From Deuterostichococcus epilithicus (taxonomy: Eukaryota; Chlorophyta; Trebouxiophyceae; Prasiolales; Stichococcaceae): 64,000 bases of DNA. The first letter of the stretch is position 1; each line of letters starts with the position of its first letter. This document shows, piece after piece, positions 48,362 through 59,403 of the stretch. The stretch lies in the NCBI GenBank assembly GCA_033439295.1, contig JAVTLE010000014.1, positions 2,666,001 through 2,730,000 on the forward strand, in the 5' to 3' direction. A program made the translations under genes and the position numbers. A model generated the notes under the pieces. The model made no database searches, was not told the DNA's origin, and saw only the letters and a program-made list of their open reading frames with translations.

Positions 48362-50890
48362 ATGCAGAGCCCTTACAGAGAATCTAACCTGCATACGCAG
48401 CGTGTCATCGTCCTGGACAATGGCGGCTGCGCCATCAAGGCTGGCTTCTCGGATGACCCCGACAATTGCAGGTGCATGTTTGTCCTACACAGCCATGGCT
48501 TCTCATCTATCATTGTTGAGGCGCCGGCCATGAGTGCTCTGTCGCGGCCTGGGGACGGAGCTTTCAGAGGTGCCAACTCTGCGCGCGCCCCAACAATGTC
48601 ATGCATGGCAGCAGCGGGCCTGCCAAGCTCGTCCAGCATCGCTCCGGTCTTGGTGCTGAGACCTCCCCCCACTGCGTGCGCCGCCGCGCAGGGTGCTTCC
48701 CAACTGCATGGCGAAGGCCAAGGGCGAGCGGGCGCCGCTGGTGGGCGCGGGCGTGCTGACAGCCCCCGACCTGTCAGCGCTGACGGTGCGGCGCCCCATC
48801 GAGCGCGGCTACATCGTCAGCGCGGACGTGCAGCGCGACATCTGGGCGCACACGTTGGGCAACACGCTGCGCGCCGGGCCCCCAGATGCGGCCCTGCTGC
48901 TCACGGAGCCGGTGCTCAACCTGCCCAGCATTCAGGAGGCCACCGACCAGGTGGGCAGCAGCACTTTTCTCTTGTTTCTGTGTGCNGTTGGGGTAAGGAA
49001 GGAGGAAGGATGGTGGGGGAGGGGGGGGAGGGCGTCAGAGGTGCAGGACGGCGCGCTGCGATCTGGTGTCAGGTGGGGCGCGGGCAAGGGTGCGGAGCTG
49101 TGGGTCAGTCAGAGCGCGACATCGGCAGCCCCCGCCGGGCCTGCTACAGGCCGCGCTTTTCTCAGGCACGCGACTGTGAGCACGGCTCACCTCCAGCGCT
49201 GCGCTGGGCTTGCAGCGGCACGAGGCACCTGGGCGCGCGCCCGCCGCTGAGCCTGGCCGCGCCGCCTGCTGGTGCAGGTTGTGTTCGAGGAGCTGGGCTT
49301 CTCGCAGCACTTCGCCTGCCCGGCCGGCCTGCTGAGCCTGTTGGACCATGTGGCGCGGGGGCCGGCGACGCTGGCCAACCAGGCGCAGTGCGGCCTGGTG
49401 GTGGACGCCGGGTTCTCCTCCACGCACTCGCTGCCATTCTTCGACGGCCAGCTGCTGGGCGGCGGCGTGCGGCGCATCAACCTGGGCGGCAAGGCGCTCA
49501 CCAACTACTTCAAGGAGCTCGTCTCCTACCGGTGCGGCCAGGCTATGTGCAGGATTATCGTCTGGTGACTCGGGGCGAACTGCGATGCTGCTGTAGCGGC
49601 CGCTGCCACAGGCCCTGGAGTGACCACCACACGTCTGCGTGAAGTCGGCAGGCCTACAGTGTGGCGGTGTATGACAGGGGAAATAGCAGGTTGGACGCTT
49701 TCTCAGCGCCTTTTAGCCGCAACAGCCGGGCGCAGCACCAGGCTGCACATCCACTAATGCGTGTGCATACACAGCCTGCCTCAGATGGTGAACTGCGTCA
49801 GCCAAGCGCCGTCAGATCGCCCATCTCCAACATGCTCGCCTTCACACGCAGGAGCATTAATATGATGGACGAGTCTTTCCTGATCGAGATCATCAAGGAC
49901 GCAGTGTGCTTTGTGTCGCCGGACGCCAAGGCAGACCTGAAGCTAGCGCATGGCCGCGCGTCTCCGCACCGCCTGGAGTATGTGCTGCCGGATGGCCTGC
50001 ACAACATGCGGGGCTACGTGCGAGACCCCGCGCACGCCAATGCCGCGGACGGTCCGTCGGCGGCTGCGTTCAGCTTGGCATCGCAATGGCTGCTGCTCTG
50101 CAACTTTCTATAAAGGGCTATGACGTGCGTGCTGCTGAGCTAAGCTACAGCTGATAAAATAGCTAGGACAGACTTTCCGAACCGTAAACAATACAATGCC
50201 AACCAATCTTTGCAGGTGCGGCCGCCAACGAGCAGGTGTTGCGGGTGAACAACGAGCGCTTCATGGTGCCTGAGGCGCTGTTCCACCCCTCGGACATCGG
50301 CCTCGACCAAGCAGGTGAAGCAGTGATGCACACCGACACAATGCATGCAACAAGCTATACTGCTGTAAAGCTGAACACTGCGGTACTGTTTGACAGCCCT
50401 AGCTGTCATCGCAACCAATTCCGTTTTGTGCAGGCTTGGCGGAGACCATCGTGCAATCGGTGGAGGCGGTGCACGAGGACCTGCACGGCCTGCTGTACTC
50501 CAACGTCCTGTTGACAGGTGCCGGTCATTGCGTTCACAACTGCCGACACATCGCACTATGCAAGCCCAATGGTTTGCAGCAATCACATCGTCTTCTAGCC
50601 AGGTTTGCACATCAATAAGCGCTCACACATTATCGTGCGGCTGTGCAGGCGGCACATGCAAGTGCCCAGGCTTCAAGGAGCGGCTTTATTCGGACCTGCG
50701 GCGGCTGGTGCCATCGGAGTATGAGCTAAACCTGCACCTGCCCGAGGACCCAGTGTGCGCGGCATTTAAGGGCGGTGCCCGGCTGGGCGCCTCGCAGCTG
50801 TACCAGCACCTCGCCTGGACGAAGGCCGCATACGAGGAGCACGGCAGTGCGCGGCTGCACGGGCATGGGGACTCGTCGCACAGGACGTGA
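48362..50890 (+). CDS. ARP6: Actin-related protein 6
   Basis: Nuclear actin-fold subunit of the SWR1-type chromatin remodeller that deposits histone H2A.Z. Start at 48362 (MQSPYRESNLHTQRV) leads straight into the nucleotide-fold strand VIVLDNGGCAIKAGF. Following exons: APDLSALTVRRPIERGYIVS and VQRDIWAHTLGNTL (about 48760-48870), LLLTEPVLNLPSIQEATDQV, VFEELGFSQHFACPAGLLSL (about 49277-49340), GLVVDAGFSSTHSLPFFDGQ, RINLGGKALTNYFKELVSYR (about 49471-49532), SINMMDESFLIEIIKDAVCF (about 49853-49915), NERFMVPEALFHPSDIGLDQ (about 50248-50310), LAETIVQSVEAVHEDLHGLL, YSNVLLTGG and GFKERLYSDLRRLVPSEYEL, stop at 50888-50890. The VRRPI(D/E)RGY and SIN.MDE segments separate ARP6 from actin and other ARPs. 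One undetermined base (N) lies in an intron at 48986. Confidence 0.95.
48986..49033. other. Undetermined base next to a G-rich low-complexity tract
   Basis: A single n at 48986 precedes a purine-rich run with eight consecutive G (about 49020-49033). It lies in an ARP6 intron and probably marks a sequencing or assembly problem. Confidence 0.9.
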
Positions 50891-51081
50891 GCATGCGTTG
50901 TGTCTAGAGCGTCTTTGGTGAGGAACTCGTCTGTCTGTGTTTTGGGGGTTTGTGTCATGTCGGTGAGGTCGGCTACAGCATCTTAGGATGCTGCACTCTG
51001 ATTTCCAAACTGGCAACTTGGCCAACTGCCAGCAAGGACACCAATGCACGTGCGCAACATTGCATGCTGATGTGCCAGCTC

Positions 51082-52669
51082 CTACTTCGCATGGCCCTGT
51101 GATCTGTAGAGATGCTGCCAGAGCGCCACATACTGTTGCAAGCCCAGCTGCTGTGCCCGCACATCTTCTCGGATGCCTACGACGCTGAGAGCTTGCGCCA
51201 CATCATCAACTGAAAACCTGCTCTGCAGCGTGTTCTTCAGCATCTTCCGCCGCTCTGAAAATGCCAACCGCACCTGCAGGAGTCCAGCCGAACACATCGA
51301 AACAAGCGAGCGACTCTGGACAGTCTCGCCCGATCGACAATAAGCAAATCGGACTTGTCAGATGCTCTGCGGCGCACCAGGTCCTGAAAGTGAAGGTCGT
51401 CCTTCAGCGGGTAGTGCCGACGCGGACGCAGCTGAAATTTGACCACCGCGCCGTCGACATTTGGCGCTGGAAAGTATGCCGTGCGGTCCACCTCGAACAG
51501 GTAGGTCGGCTGCGAGTAGAAGGCCACCTCCAGGTTCATGGCCCTGTAGTCCAGGCCGCCATCCGGGCCGGCAACCAGCCGGCGCGCAACCTCATCCTGT
51601 GCGTAGGTGAAGTTGTGACGGGAGATTCTCTCAGAACGCCCTCGCATTCAGATGGGAACCGGGTGTAAAGCCATCTTGCAGCACAGCGATCACGCAAATG
51701 TCGTGGGCTGGCAGAACACCTGCAGCATGAGGTACAAATGGCTGATGTGGTCGCCGAGCGGCAGCAGCCGCCGCAGAATGCTCTTCGTGAGGTTGTACGG
51801 AAGGTTGGCCACCACCTTGCGGCCCTGGGCGTCTGTTGCAGTGGCCTGTGCGTCGCAGCAGCGACAAATTTTGGAAGCCGTCAGCCACACTTCAAGCTCG
51901 AGGTGTGGAAAACGGGTCAGAACGATAATACTGAACCGCACAGCTCGATGCTGAGCCTGGACAAAAGGATGCGCTCACCTTTGCGGGATCGGCATCATGC
52001 TGCAGAGCTTGCAGCAGCTCCGCAGGCTGCAGCGCGAGAAAGTCCTGGTGGATCAGCCGCAGCCTGCCCTCCTCGATCTCCTGCGGCGGCACCTCAGCGT
52101 CAGCTGTTGCGTGCATTAATATGCAAACAAGATGTGCTATCTACAGAACGACAGGCAGGTATCGTGGTCGTCACTCTGGACCAAAACATCTGACGCAGCC
52201 GTGCCTGCGCAAACTCGTGCTGCAGGCGCTCGAAGAGGGCGTCATCCTTCTCTACTGCGGTAACGGTGGCGCCCGCGCCCAAGAGGTGTTTTGTCAAGTT
52301 GCCGGTGCCTGGACCGATCTCCAGCACGGCATCTCCGGGTCGCACGTCTGCTGCCTCTGTGATGGAGCGCAGGACCTCCTCTCGCTGCAGGAAGTTCTGG
52401 CCCAGACTCCGCTTGGGCTTTAGTTTCTTAGGCTTGAAAGCGTCACGGGCGGACCAGGCGACCCTGCCGTTCGTCTTGGTATTTTGACGGTCAGTCTGCT
52501 GTGCAGCTACCGCTGAGTGAGCCGAACGCGGTTTCGGAGTAGTTCCGGAACACGGGACGGCAAGGGATGGCGATCGACACCGCGACCGAGAACAACGCCT
52601 AATGCAGCAGCTCCAGGACGAGGAGTGCAGGCGAACTTGCATTGAACCCTGTACGCTGCACGTCTGCAT
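51082..52669 (-). CDS. PFC1: rRNA adenine dimethyltransferase, plastid KsgA type
   Basis: KsgA/Dim1 family enzyme that dimethylates two adjacent adenines near the 3' end of small-subunit rRNA. The start at 52669 (or ATG 52642) gives a long Ser/Arg-rich leader (SSSWSCCIRRCSRSRCRSPS), which together with the sequence of the core suggests chloroplast targeting. Core: KPKRSLGQNFLQREEVLRSI (about 52380-52440), SAM motif VLEIGPGTGNLTKHLL (about 52290-52340), VTAVEKDDALFERL, RLRLIHQDFLALQPAELLQA (about 52010-52070), the catalytic loop VVANLPYNLTKSILRRLLPL (about 51750-51810), then DEVARRLVAG, VAFYSQPTYLFEVDRTAYFP (about 51460-51530), PNVDGAVVKFQLRPR, and LAFSERRKMLKNTLQSRFSV (about 51205-51265), stop at 51082. 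The N-x-P-Y catalytic motif is intact. Organelle assignment is inferred from the leader; a mitochondrial form is the alternative. Confidence 0.9.
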
Positions 52670-53122
52670 GCAGCTCTGCAGCTCTTCCTCAGTTTCATGT
52701 CCAAGGGGAATAACATGGTTGTCAGCAACTCTGCAGAGGACAGTGGCGAGCGCGCAGAGCAGCTGCCGCTAACGCAGCAGATTTGGTAGCATTCAACCTT
52801 GCAGTCGTGTCCCTCTGCAGTGCCCACCTGCTGTGCTGCACTCGTGATTGTCGGAGTTGAAGATCGCGATCTGAGACTCCTGCAGAGCTGACACACTTGC
52901 AGCAGCTCTCCGCCTCCGCAGCCTGGGATCATGCTCGTGTTGGCGGTGCATAATCTGACCGAGACGTCGGCAAAGATACCGTTCGCCATGGCAAGCCCTT
53001 GCCGTTGCAGACCAGCCTCACGCGATTCTCTGGCATCAAATATGCAAGAGGATTGCATCCTCTTGTAGGTCTCGGACCGAGACCTGGAGTCTGCTCTGCA
53101 GCGCTCACGCTGTTGCGCAGCG
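52670..53122. promoter_or_regulatory. Divergent promoter region (rRNA dimethylase / helical protein)
   Basis: About 450 bases between divergent starts. A minus-strand frame covers 52507-53058 but overlaps the dimethylase in another frame, is rich in Cys and Ser, and has no domain; I read it as chance. Confidence 0.4.
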
Positions 53123-55007
53123 ATGCGCGCCCTTGCTGACCCTTCACACCTTGTTGCGCCTCAGGTGGTTCTGCTGGACTGTGTCAGCAAAAAGCTGCAT
53201 CCGGTCCAGCTGAAGTGCCGCCAGGTGAGCATGCTGCACAAGAATGCAAGGAGGTATATGGATGCAGAGAGGCGAAACACATGGAGGCATGGACACACAC
53301 ATGACCATGGCAAACCCGCTATAGCTGAAACCTCACATGACAGCGACTGCAATTCCACCATGGGTGCGTATTATCACGTGTTCGCCAAATCGTGTTGACT
53401 TCCTTACAGATCGTGCCTACGTCTGGTCTGCGGAGCGTCTCGCTGTGGGAGGCGCCAGACGCAGAGACCCTGCGCGAATGGTGCGCTGCTGCCGCTGCGG
53501 CGCTGCCGCCCAAGGATTTTCTGTGCGCAGCCCTGCCTCACGTGGTTCACTCACATGTCCTAAGGAACGCCCTGCTATCACAGGCTGGACGACTTGCTGG
53601 AGGCTGACTGCAAGACGGAGGTGTTTGAGATCCAGGAGCAGTTTGCCATCGGGCTGTTCACAGACGTGCAGCGGGCCGCTGACCAGGCATGTGCCAACGT
53701 CTCTTGGATTTAATGTGGCGATTGTGCAGCAGTGCCTTGCAGAATGCACGTCTAGTTTTGGAGCGTGTGCCGCTGACTGCAGACGCGAAACTGCAGGTGA
53801 GTGCCACAACACGCACGACGGCGGCGGCCGCATCCGCGCAGTTTGGGCGCATTGATGAGCGCTTCAAGGTGTCGGAGCAGGCCTCTGCGGCGCTGAAGGT
53901 AACTGCCTTTCATGTCAGTCCAATGCATGTTCGGAAAGTAGGTACACCCCATGCAACCCAAAGACAGACCATGCCCCATGTTGAACGGTGCTGAGCCTCG
54001 ACACTCAGACAGCTGGAGACCTGGGCGCCGTCGCCGCAAGGAACACCCGAACCGCCGTCAACAACGTCAGCACCATGGCCAAGGGCGTCTCGAGCAAAGC
54101 CATGGAGAACGAGCGGGTGCGGAATGTGTTGTAAGCGCGTGCTGCGCTCTCTTTCCTCTCTCGGCCTCCCACCAGATTACTTGTTGGCCGGCAGGGCGTT
54201 GTCACGGCTTGAACTTCTCTGGACGATGCTGCAGGTCGCAGCCGCGACCCAGGCGACGGCGCAGGCATTCCGCGGCGTCACAGACAAACTCACAACGTCG
54301 TTCAAAGGGCTGGGGTTGGCGTCCAGCATCTGGCCGGGCACTGCCGCCGCTGGCGCGGCCTCCGGCAGCCCCAGCAGCGCGCAGGCGCAGCAGGCGGCGG
54401 GCCTGCGCGATGAGGGGGCCTCGCAGCCGGCTGCGCATGCTAGCCCCCTGGCGTCACCCGTGTTGCCAAAGAGTAGCCCTGCCGCCCCCAAGTACGTAGT
54501 TTGCCTGAGCGCTTCTGCCTGTATTCTTTGCTGCAGTGCCTGTCAGAAGCTGAAGGCAACTGGTCTGATCCGTCTGATCCCCGTTGTGGCCTTCAATCAA
54601 ACTGCCGTCGTATACCATCCAGGCCTGCAGCCCCGAGCCCTGAGCTGGTGCTTGGCGCTCCTGCTGCACCGGCTGGTGCGGCGGCCGGGAGCCCGGCGCC
54701 GACCGCACCCGCACCCACCGGCCTCGCGAGCCCCAACCAGACTGGCTTCTTTTCGCTGGGTGAGTCTTCACACAGGCAGACTTCTCGGCAAATTTACAGC
54801 CTAGATGTGTGCACAGCTTGCGCTCCCATCAGTTGCGGTGCAAGGGACATATTGTGCAAGTGGGACATGTGCGCCAACTCGGGCCGTGATCATCTATGCG
54901 TCACATCAACGCCCCTTCCTGCAGGCGATGAAGACGATGCAGCGCCCTCACCCGGGGCAGCTGCCGGCAGCGGCGAGTCCAAGATGGTGGCAAAGCCTGC
55001 CCAGTGA
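53123..55007 (+). CDS. Protein with helical region resembling plant BPA1-like proteins
   Basis: Not firmly recognised. The start at 53123 gives MRALADPSHLVAP, then QVVLLDCVSKKLHPVQLKCR, IVPTSGLRSVSLWEAPDAET (about 53410-53470) and a helix EADCKTEVFEIQEQFAIGLF (about 53605-53665). The middle is Ala-rich and helical: RVPLTADAKLQVSATTRTTA, IDERFKVSEQASAALK (about 53851-53900), NTRTAVNNVSTMAKGVSSKA, AAATQATAQAFRGVTDKLTT (about 54238-54300). The D-x-K-F-x-V-S-E-x-x-x-x-A pattern resembles the C-terminal helical part of plant 'binding partner of ACD11' proteins, but the N-terminal RRM of that family is not seen. The end is Pro/Ala/Ser-rich, finishing DEDDAAPSPGAAAG... with stop at 55007. Possibly a lipid- or membrane-associated stress protein; function open. 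Confidence 0.6.
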
Positions 55008-55497
55008 TGCTCATCACTTCATGTGTATATGGATAATGCTGTACCTTCTAGCGCTGATATCCTTGGCACTCTGACGCTGACACTTGCATTGGACCCCGCC
55101 CTGCATGCACCGTGTATCTGGGAGGTGGTCCTCGTGACACCGTGAGCGAAAGCACCTCAGGGTCAAGAACCCCGAATGTTTCAGGTGGTGTTTCTGTGTA
55201 CTTTCAGTTGATCACCTTCGGTCTCAGGCGGCCCTGTAGCAGGCAGCCGATTCATAAAAATGTAGCGGTCGATTCGACAGTACATTGCGTAGTAATCGCT
55301 TTATTGCTTCGGACTCGCGCACTTTCCAACCTGTGGGAAGAGAATCTGCTCCTTATCTCAGGGAGTCAGGAAAACAGCACACGGGGGACAACAACACCAT
55401 CATCGACCCCCCGCATGGACTGAGCTCCGGCCTGCTGCAGCGATCGGTCCTTTTAGCGCGGGCCGTGGAGGAGGGTCGCAGGGAGGAGCCCTGTAGA
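55008..55497. promoter_or_regulatory. Spacer upstream of the GARP factor
   Basis: About 490 bases between two plus-strand genes; it must contain the 3' end of the first and the promoter of the second. An in-frame extension upstream to 55285 is open but looks like 5' UTR. No other gene seen. Confidence 0.4.
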
Positions 55498-58400
55498 ATG
55501 GCTGCTGCAGGCATGGAGCTGCACCTGATCCTGGCGGGTTCAAACGGCCCGGACTTGGCGGAGGCGAAGGCATTCCTCACGTCGAAGAGCCTCCAGCGCA
55601 TCACCGTCATCAGCCAGCAGTCCAGCCTCCTTGCGCTGCTGCAGAAACTGAGCATAGAGGAGCAGCACAAGACCGTTGTCGTCGCACAGGTGAGGCGGTT
55701 TTCCGGTGAGATGCAGCTGTCAGAGAAGCGCATCGCTTGGTCCCGTAGTTCTGGTTGATCCGCCTGCATGCGGCGAGCATTGCTCGTCGACACGTGTGCG
55801 CCGTGTGGCGGCGGTGCTGCACCCTATAGCGCCCTCTCGTGGGCCATTGCGTGCTGGTTGTGCCGGAACCGAAACCCTGACTTCGGCGACACGCAGGTGA
55901 ACAGCGGCCAGCCTGACGCCGTTGACGCTCTGGAGCTCCTCAAGCAGAATTCTGCCACGCCCGTGGCCGGTGCGAAGCGGCGCACTTTCATTCTGCCGGC
56001 CCCAGCTTGGGGGCACAAAAGCGCATTCCTTCTGGAAGTTCTGTCACGCTCGCCGCCCGGGTTGATTGGCGCGAAGTCCACTCACATCCTTTCCTATTGC
56101 CTGCAGCGATGATGACTGGCCACGACGATGCGGCCTTCGCGGCGTGCGTCCAGGTACTGCAGCCGTCCTCTGCTCGCCTGCCTTGTACGGTGTCCTTGTG
56201 TGTGATTGCTGACGCCGTGCTCGGCGCCGGTGGTCCGGTTCACAGTCGGTGCACGACCCACGACTTACTGAACCTGTGACCAGGATTGCTCCCACAGCTG
56301 TGTACTCCACACTTCACTGCTTCAAACACTTGCAGCTTGGCGCGCTGGACATCCTGCAGTCGCCGCTCTCCCAGCAGGCGGACCGCCTCCACTTCCTCAC
56401 CGCGAAGTGGCAGCACACCCTGCAGCAGAAGCAGCCCAGCGCGGACTTTGGCGCCGACTTCAGCACCGGCCTGGGCGACTCTGCTGCGGACGGCTTCTCG
56501 CTGGTGGGGCTGGAGGCGCTGTTGACGACACACCAAGCGGCGCTGCCCTCAAGCACTGTCTGCCGTGCTGCGGTTCCACCTCGCCGCCAGCGGCTGCTGC
56601 ACAGCCGTCAGCAGCTTCCGCGAGTCCAGGTCTCCTCACACCCTGACCTGCGCCGCGCTCGTGCCACCCACAGGAGGACTCGCTGGATGAGCTGCTGGGT
56701 CCTGTCAGCGCCGCCTCGTGCGGCACGGCGCTGGACGCCGCGGATTGGGAGCAGTCGTCGGAGGAGCTGGCGCAGTCCATCATGCCGGGCGTCTTCGGCG
56801 GCGGCATACACAGCCTCCTCGACGATGCGCTCGCCTCCTGCGAGGCCGCGCTGCTGTTCGACCAGGTGCGCAGTGTCGCCCTTGGCTGGGCAATGGCTGC
56901 GCAAAGGAATACCTGCACCCTACTACAGAAACTTTCTGGAAACTTGTCATTGTGCTGAGCTGGCGGTGCGCCAGCTGTCTGCGCCCGGGACAGCAGGGCA
57001 GCTGCAAGGATTGCTGGCGCCGCTGCTGTCGTGCGTCCTCAAGCCATTGCTTGGTCCCTTGCAGCCGGAGGACGCATCCCCGGCGCAGCACAGCGGCAGC
57101 AGCGTCAGCAGCGTCTCGCACCTGCACAGCATTAGTCGCCAGGCCAGCCTCACCACCTGCGACCTCTCGGTGCGTAGCCTGCTCCTGCCGCCGCCGCTGC
57201 TGCTGAAGCTATGGGCTGTCGTCGCTGGCTGCTGCTGTTGTTGCATCACAGCTGCTCATTGTCCAGACTGCAAGCCATACACGGACTAAGCCTGCCGGCC
57301 TGCTGCAGGGCAAGCGCAAGGCAGACGAGTGCAGCGAGCACTCACGCGGCGGCAGCTGCGACACCAGTCGCCAAAGCTGCGACCTCATGGACGACGCCCG
57401 CTACAAGAAGCAGAAGGTGCGCCTCGCGCCACTTGTGCTGGCTCACAACCTCTGTTTGGTGCTGCCTCATGCGGCAGTGCACCCCCCAAGGACTCGTCGT
57501 TGCATCGGCACACCTACGTTGCTGCCCCTTAGGCTGGTGCGGCGAACGCCCCTCGCCGCGCAACCGCCTTGCCCGCTCGGCCGGCACCCTGCTGATGCCC
57601 AGTCCGCTTGTGGCAACCCAGGTGGAGTGGACCGCGGAGCTGCACCGCGTCTTCGTGTCGGTCGTGGAGAACCTTGGCGTGGACAAGGCGGTGCCGTCCC
57701 AGATTTTGAACGACATGGGTCCGGCCGGCCGGGGCCTGACCCGCCAGAACATCGCCAGCCACCTGCAGAAGTACCGCAACAGGTGGTCGTCCCCTCCACA
57801 CTGCCAGACCACGCACCGCTGTGACCCTCACGCCTCTGTCTTCTTTGCAATGACGCTTAGCTGGCTCCCGCTCTGCCAGTCAGATGGCAAATCGTGCCAG
57901 CGCTTACCGGGCGCCCCCTTGCTAATGCTGCTGCAGGAGCCGCACCGGCGCACACCATGCAGCCGCTCCCGTGCCAGCGCCCTTCATGGGCCGCGCTGCG
58001 TCCGCTCCCGTGCTCGGCTTCACACACTCAGCCCTCAGCACCCCGCTGCCGCCGGCCCCGCTGGCGTGCCAGCAGGTGTCAGCCATGGTGCCCGGCGTCC
58101 CCTGCTGGGCCATGGGCGGCCTGACGCCGGCGTTCTCGCTGCCAGCAGGCGGCTTTGCTGGCTGCTGGCCTGCGGCCCCGCTGCCGATGCCGGCGGCGCA
58201 GCCTGCCGCGCCGGCGCAGCCCGCACCCGCACAGCCCAGCCCAATGCTGCTCGCCTGCCTGCAGGAGGCCATGCACAAGCCAACGGTGTGCTCATGCCCC
58301 CGCTGTTGAGTCTGCTGGTGCCCTGCTGTTGCCCATCATCCGAGTGTGTGACCTGCGTGGCAAGATGCAACTTGCAGATAGTCAGTATCAATCCATCCTG

Positions 58401-58579
58401 TCACGAGGCCCTGCCATACTGCATGGCGCTGCCTTCAAGCAACGTGTTGGTTTCCTGCGCCAAGTTTCGACATGCTCCATGTGCTGCAGGGCAAGCTGCC
58501 GATCGGCCTCCGGCTGGATGCGAGCACAGTGCTAAGCAACTGGAGCTCTCAGGCGCACACCCACCGGACCCCACAATGA
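55498..58579 (+). CDS. GARP transcription factor with degenerate receiver domain
   Basis: The GARP (Myb-like B-motif) DNA-binding domain is at about 57620-57785: [55 protein letters not shown], close to that of type-B response regulators and Golden2-like factors. Upstream, [11 protein letters not shown] and ARYKKQK give basic nuclear-signal-like stretches. The N-terminal part (start 55498-55500, [17 protein letters not shown]) has the layout of a response-regulator receiver: a beta strand, [47 protein letters not shown]. The acidic pocket, the phosphorylatable Asp and the conserved Lys-Pro are missing, so it is a pseudo-receiver at best. The C-terminal region is Pro/Ala-rich (about 57960-58300). 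The last exon ends [18 protein letters not shown], stop at 58577-58579. Exon joins after 57785 are uncertain. Confidence 0.82.
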
Positions 58580-59403
58580 CAGCCAGCTGCAAAACTCAAA
58601 GCACCCGCGCAACGACAGCGCAATTCATCATGAAGCCGTGCAGAATGCGGCCTGGTGACCGTTGCCGCGCGAGATTTGAACACCGACACAATTTTTGGGC
58701 AAGGCGAAAAGCCGCTACCATGACTGACGAGTTGCCGTGCTCCTTCTTGCTGTCAATGCTACTTCCCTTTGACGCTCTCTCTTTGTTGACAGCTACCTAG
58801 TGTCGTGTTGTATGGCTCTTGTGCGAGTGCGGGCGCCAAATGAGTTGAGAGGCGTGCCACAACAAAACCTCGCGCTGTTGATTTGCACGTTGAGTGTGCC
58901 GCTGTTGCAGGATGCAACCTTCTTTCGATATTGATATGAACAGCTTAAAAACAAGTTGTCACAGTCCTTACCATCTGGACCTGGTGCGGTGTTGGAAGGT
59001 GGTGTGTACCTTCAATTTGCAAATACACGCCACTGCCAACTCGTCAGGTGCAATTGAGTCATATACGAGTATGCGTACGACTATCATGCACATCACTGCC
59101 TGCTAGACAGCCGCGCCAGCCGCGCCGTGACCCTCTGACCCTTCTTTGGGTGCGCCATGACATGTGAAGTAGTACCTATACAGATGTGCCATAGGCTTCA
59201 CACACTGTCATCCACACGGTCATCCTTCACCGTGCCACTTTGAACACCTTCGCAATCTGGCATGTTGCCTATGCAATGGCAGTGCAGCAGAGCAACCGTC
59301 CAAGATGACACCATTCGACGACGTCGTCAAACCCACAGGCTGATCCAACATCCCACCGGGCCTGGTCCGGCAGCCATAAACCCGCTGCAGCCTGCATCGC
59401 CGG
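58580..59403. other. Long convergent 3' flank, no gene seen
   Basis: About 820 bases between converging stops. No domain-bearing frame; AT-richer around 58850-59060. Likely 3' UTRs and spacer. Confidence 0.45.

Noticed and set aside
48272-49642. Very long open frame (456 codons) across the start of ARP6
   Set aside because: It reads through introns and the undetermined base; ARP6 homology needs different frames joined by splicing.
52507-53058. 183-codon minus frame upstream of the rRNA dimethylase
   Set aside because: No domain, unusual Cys/Ser content and overlap with the dimethylase leader in another frame; a chance open frame in GC-rich DNA.
57211-58800. 529-codon plus-strand frame as one uninterrupted GARP exon
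   Set aside because: Only its middle (the DNA-binding domain) matches known protein; the rest crosses visible splice sites and the better C-terminal reading is in another frame.
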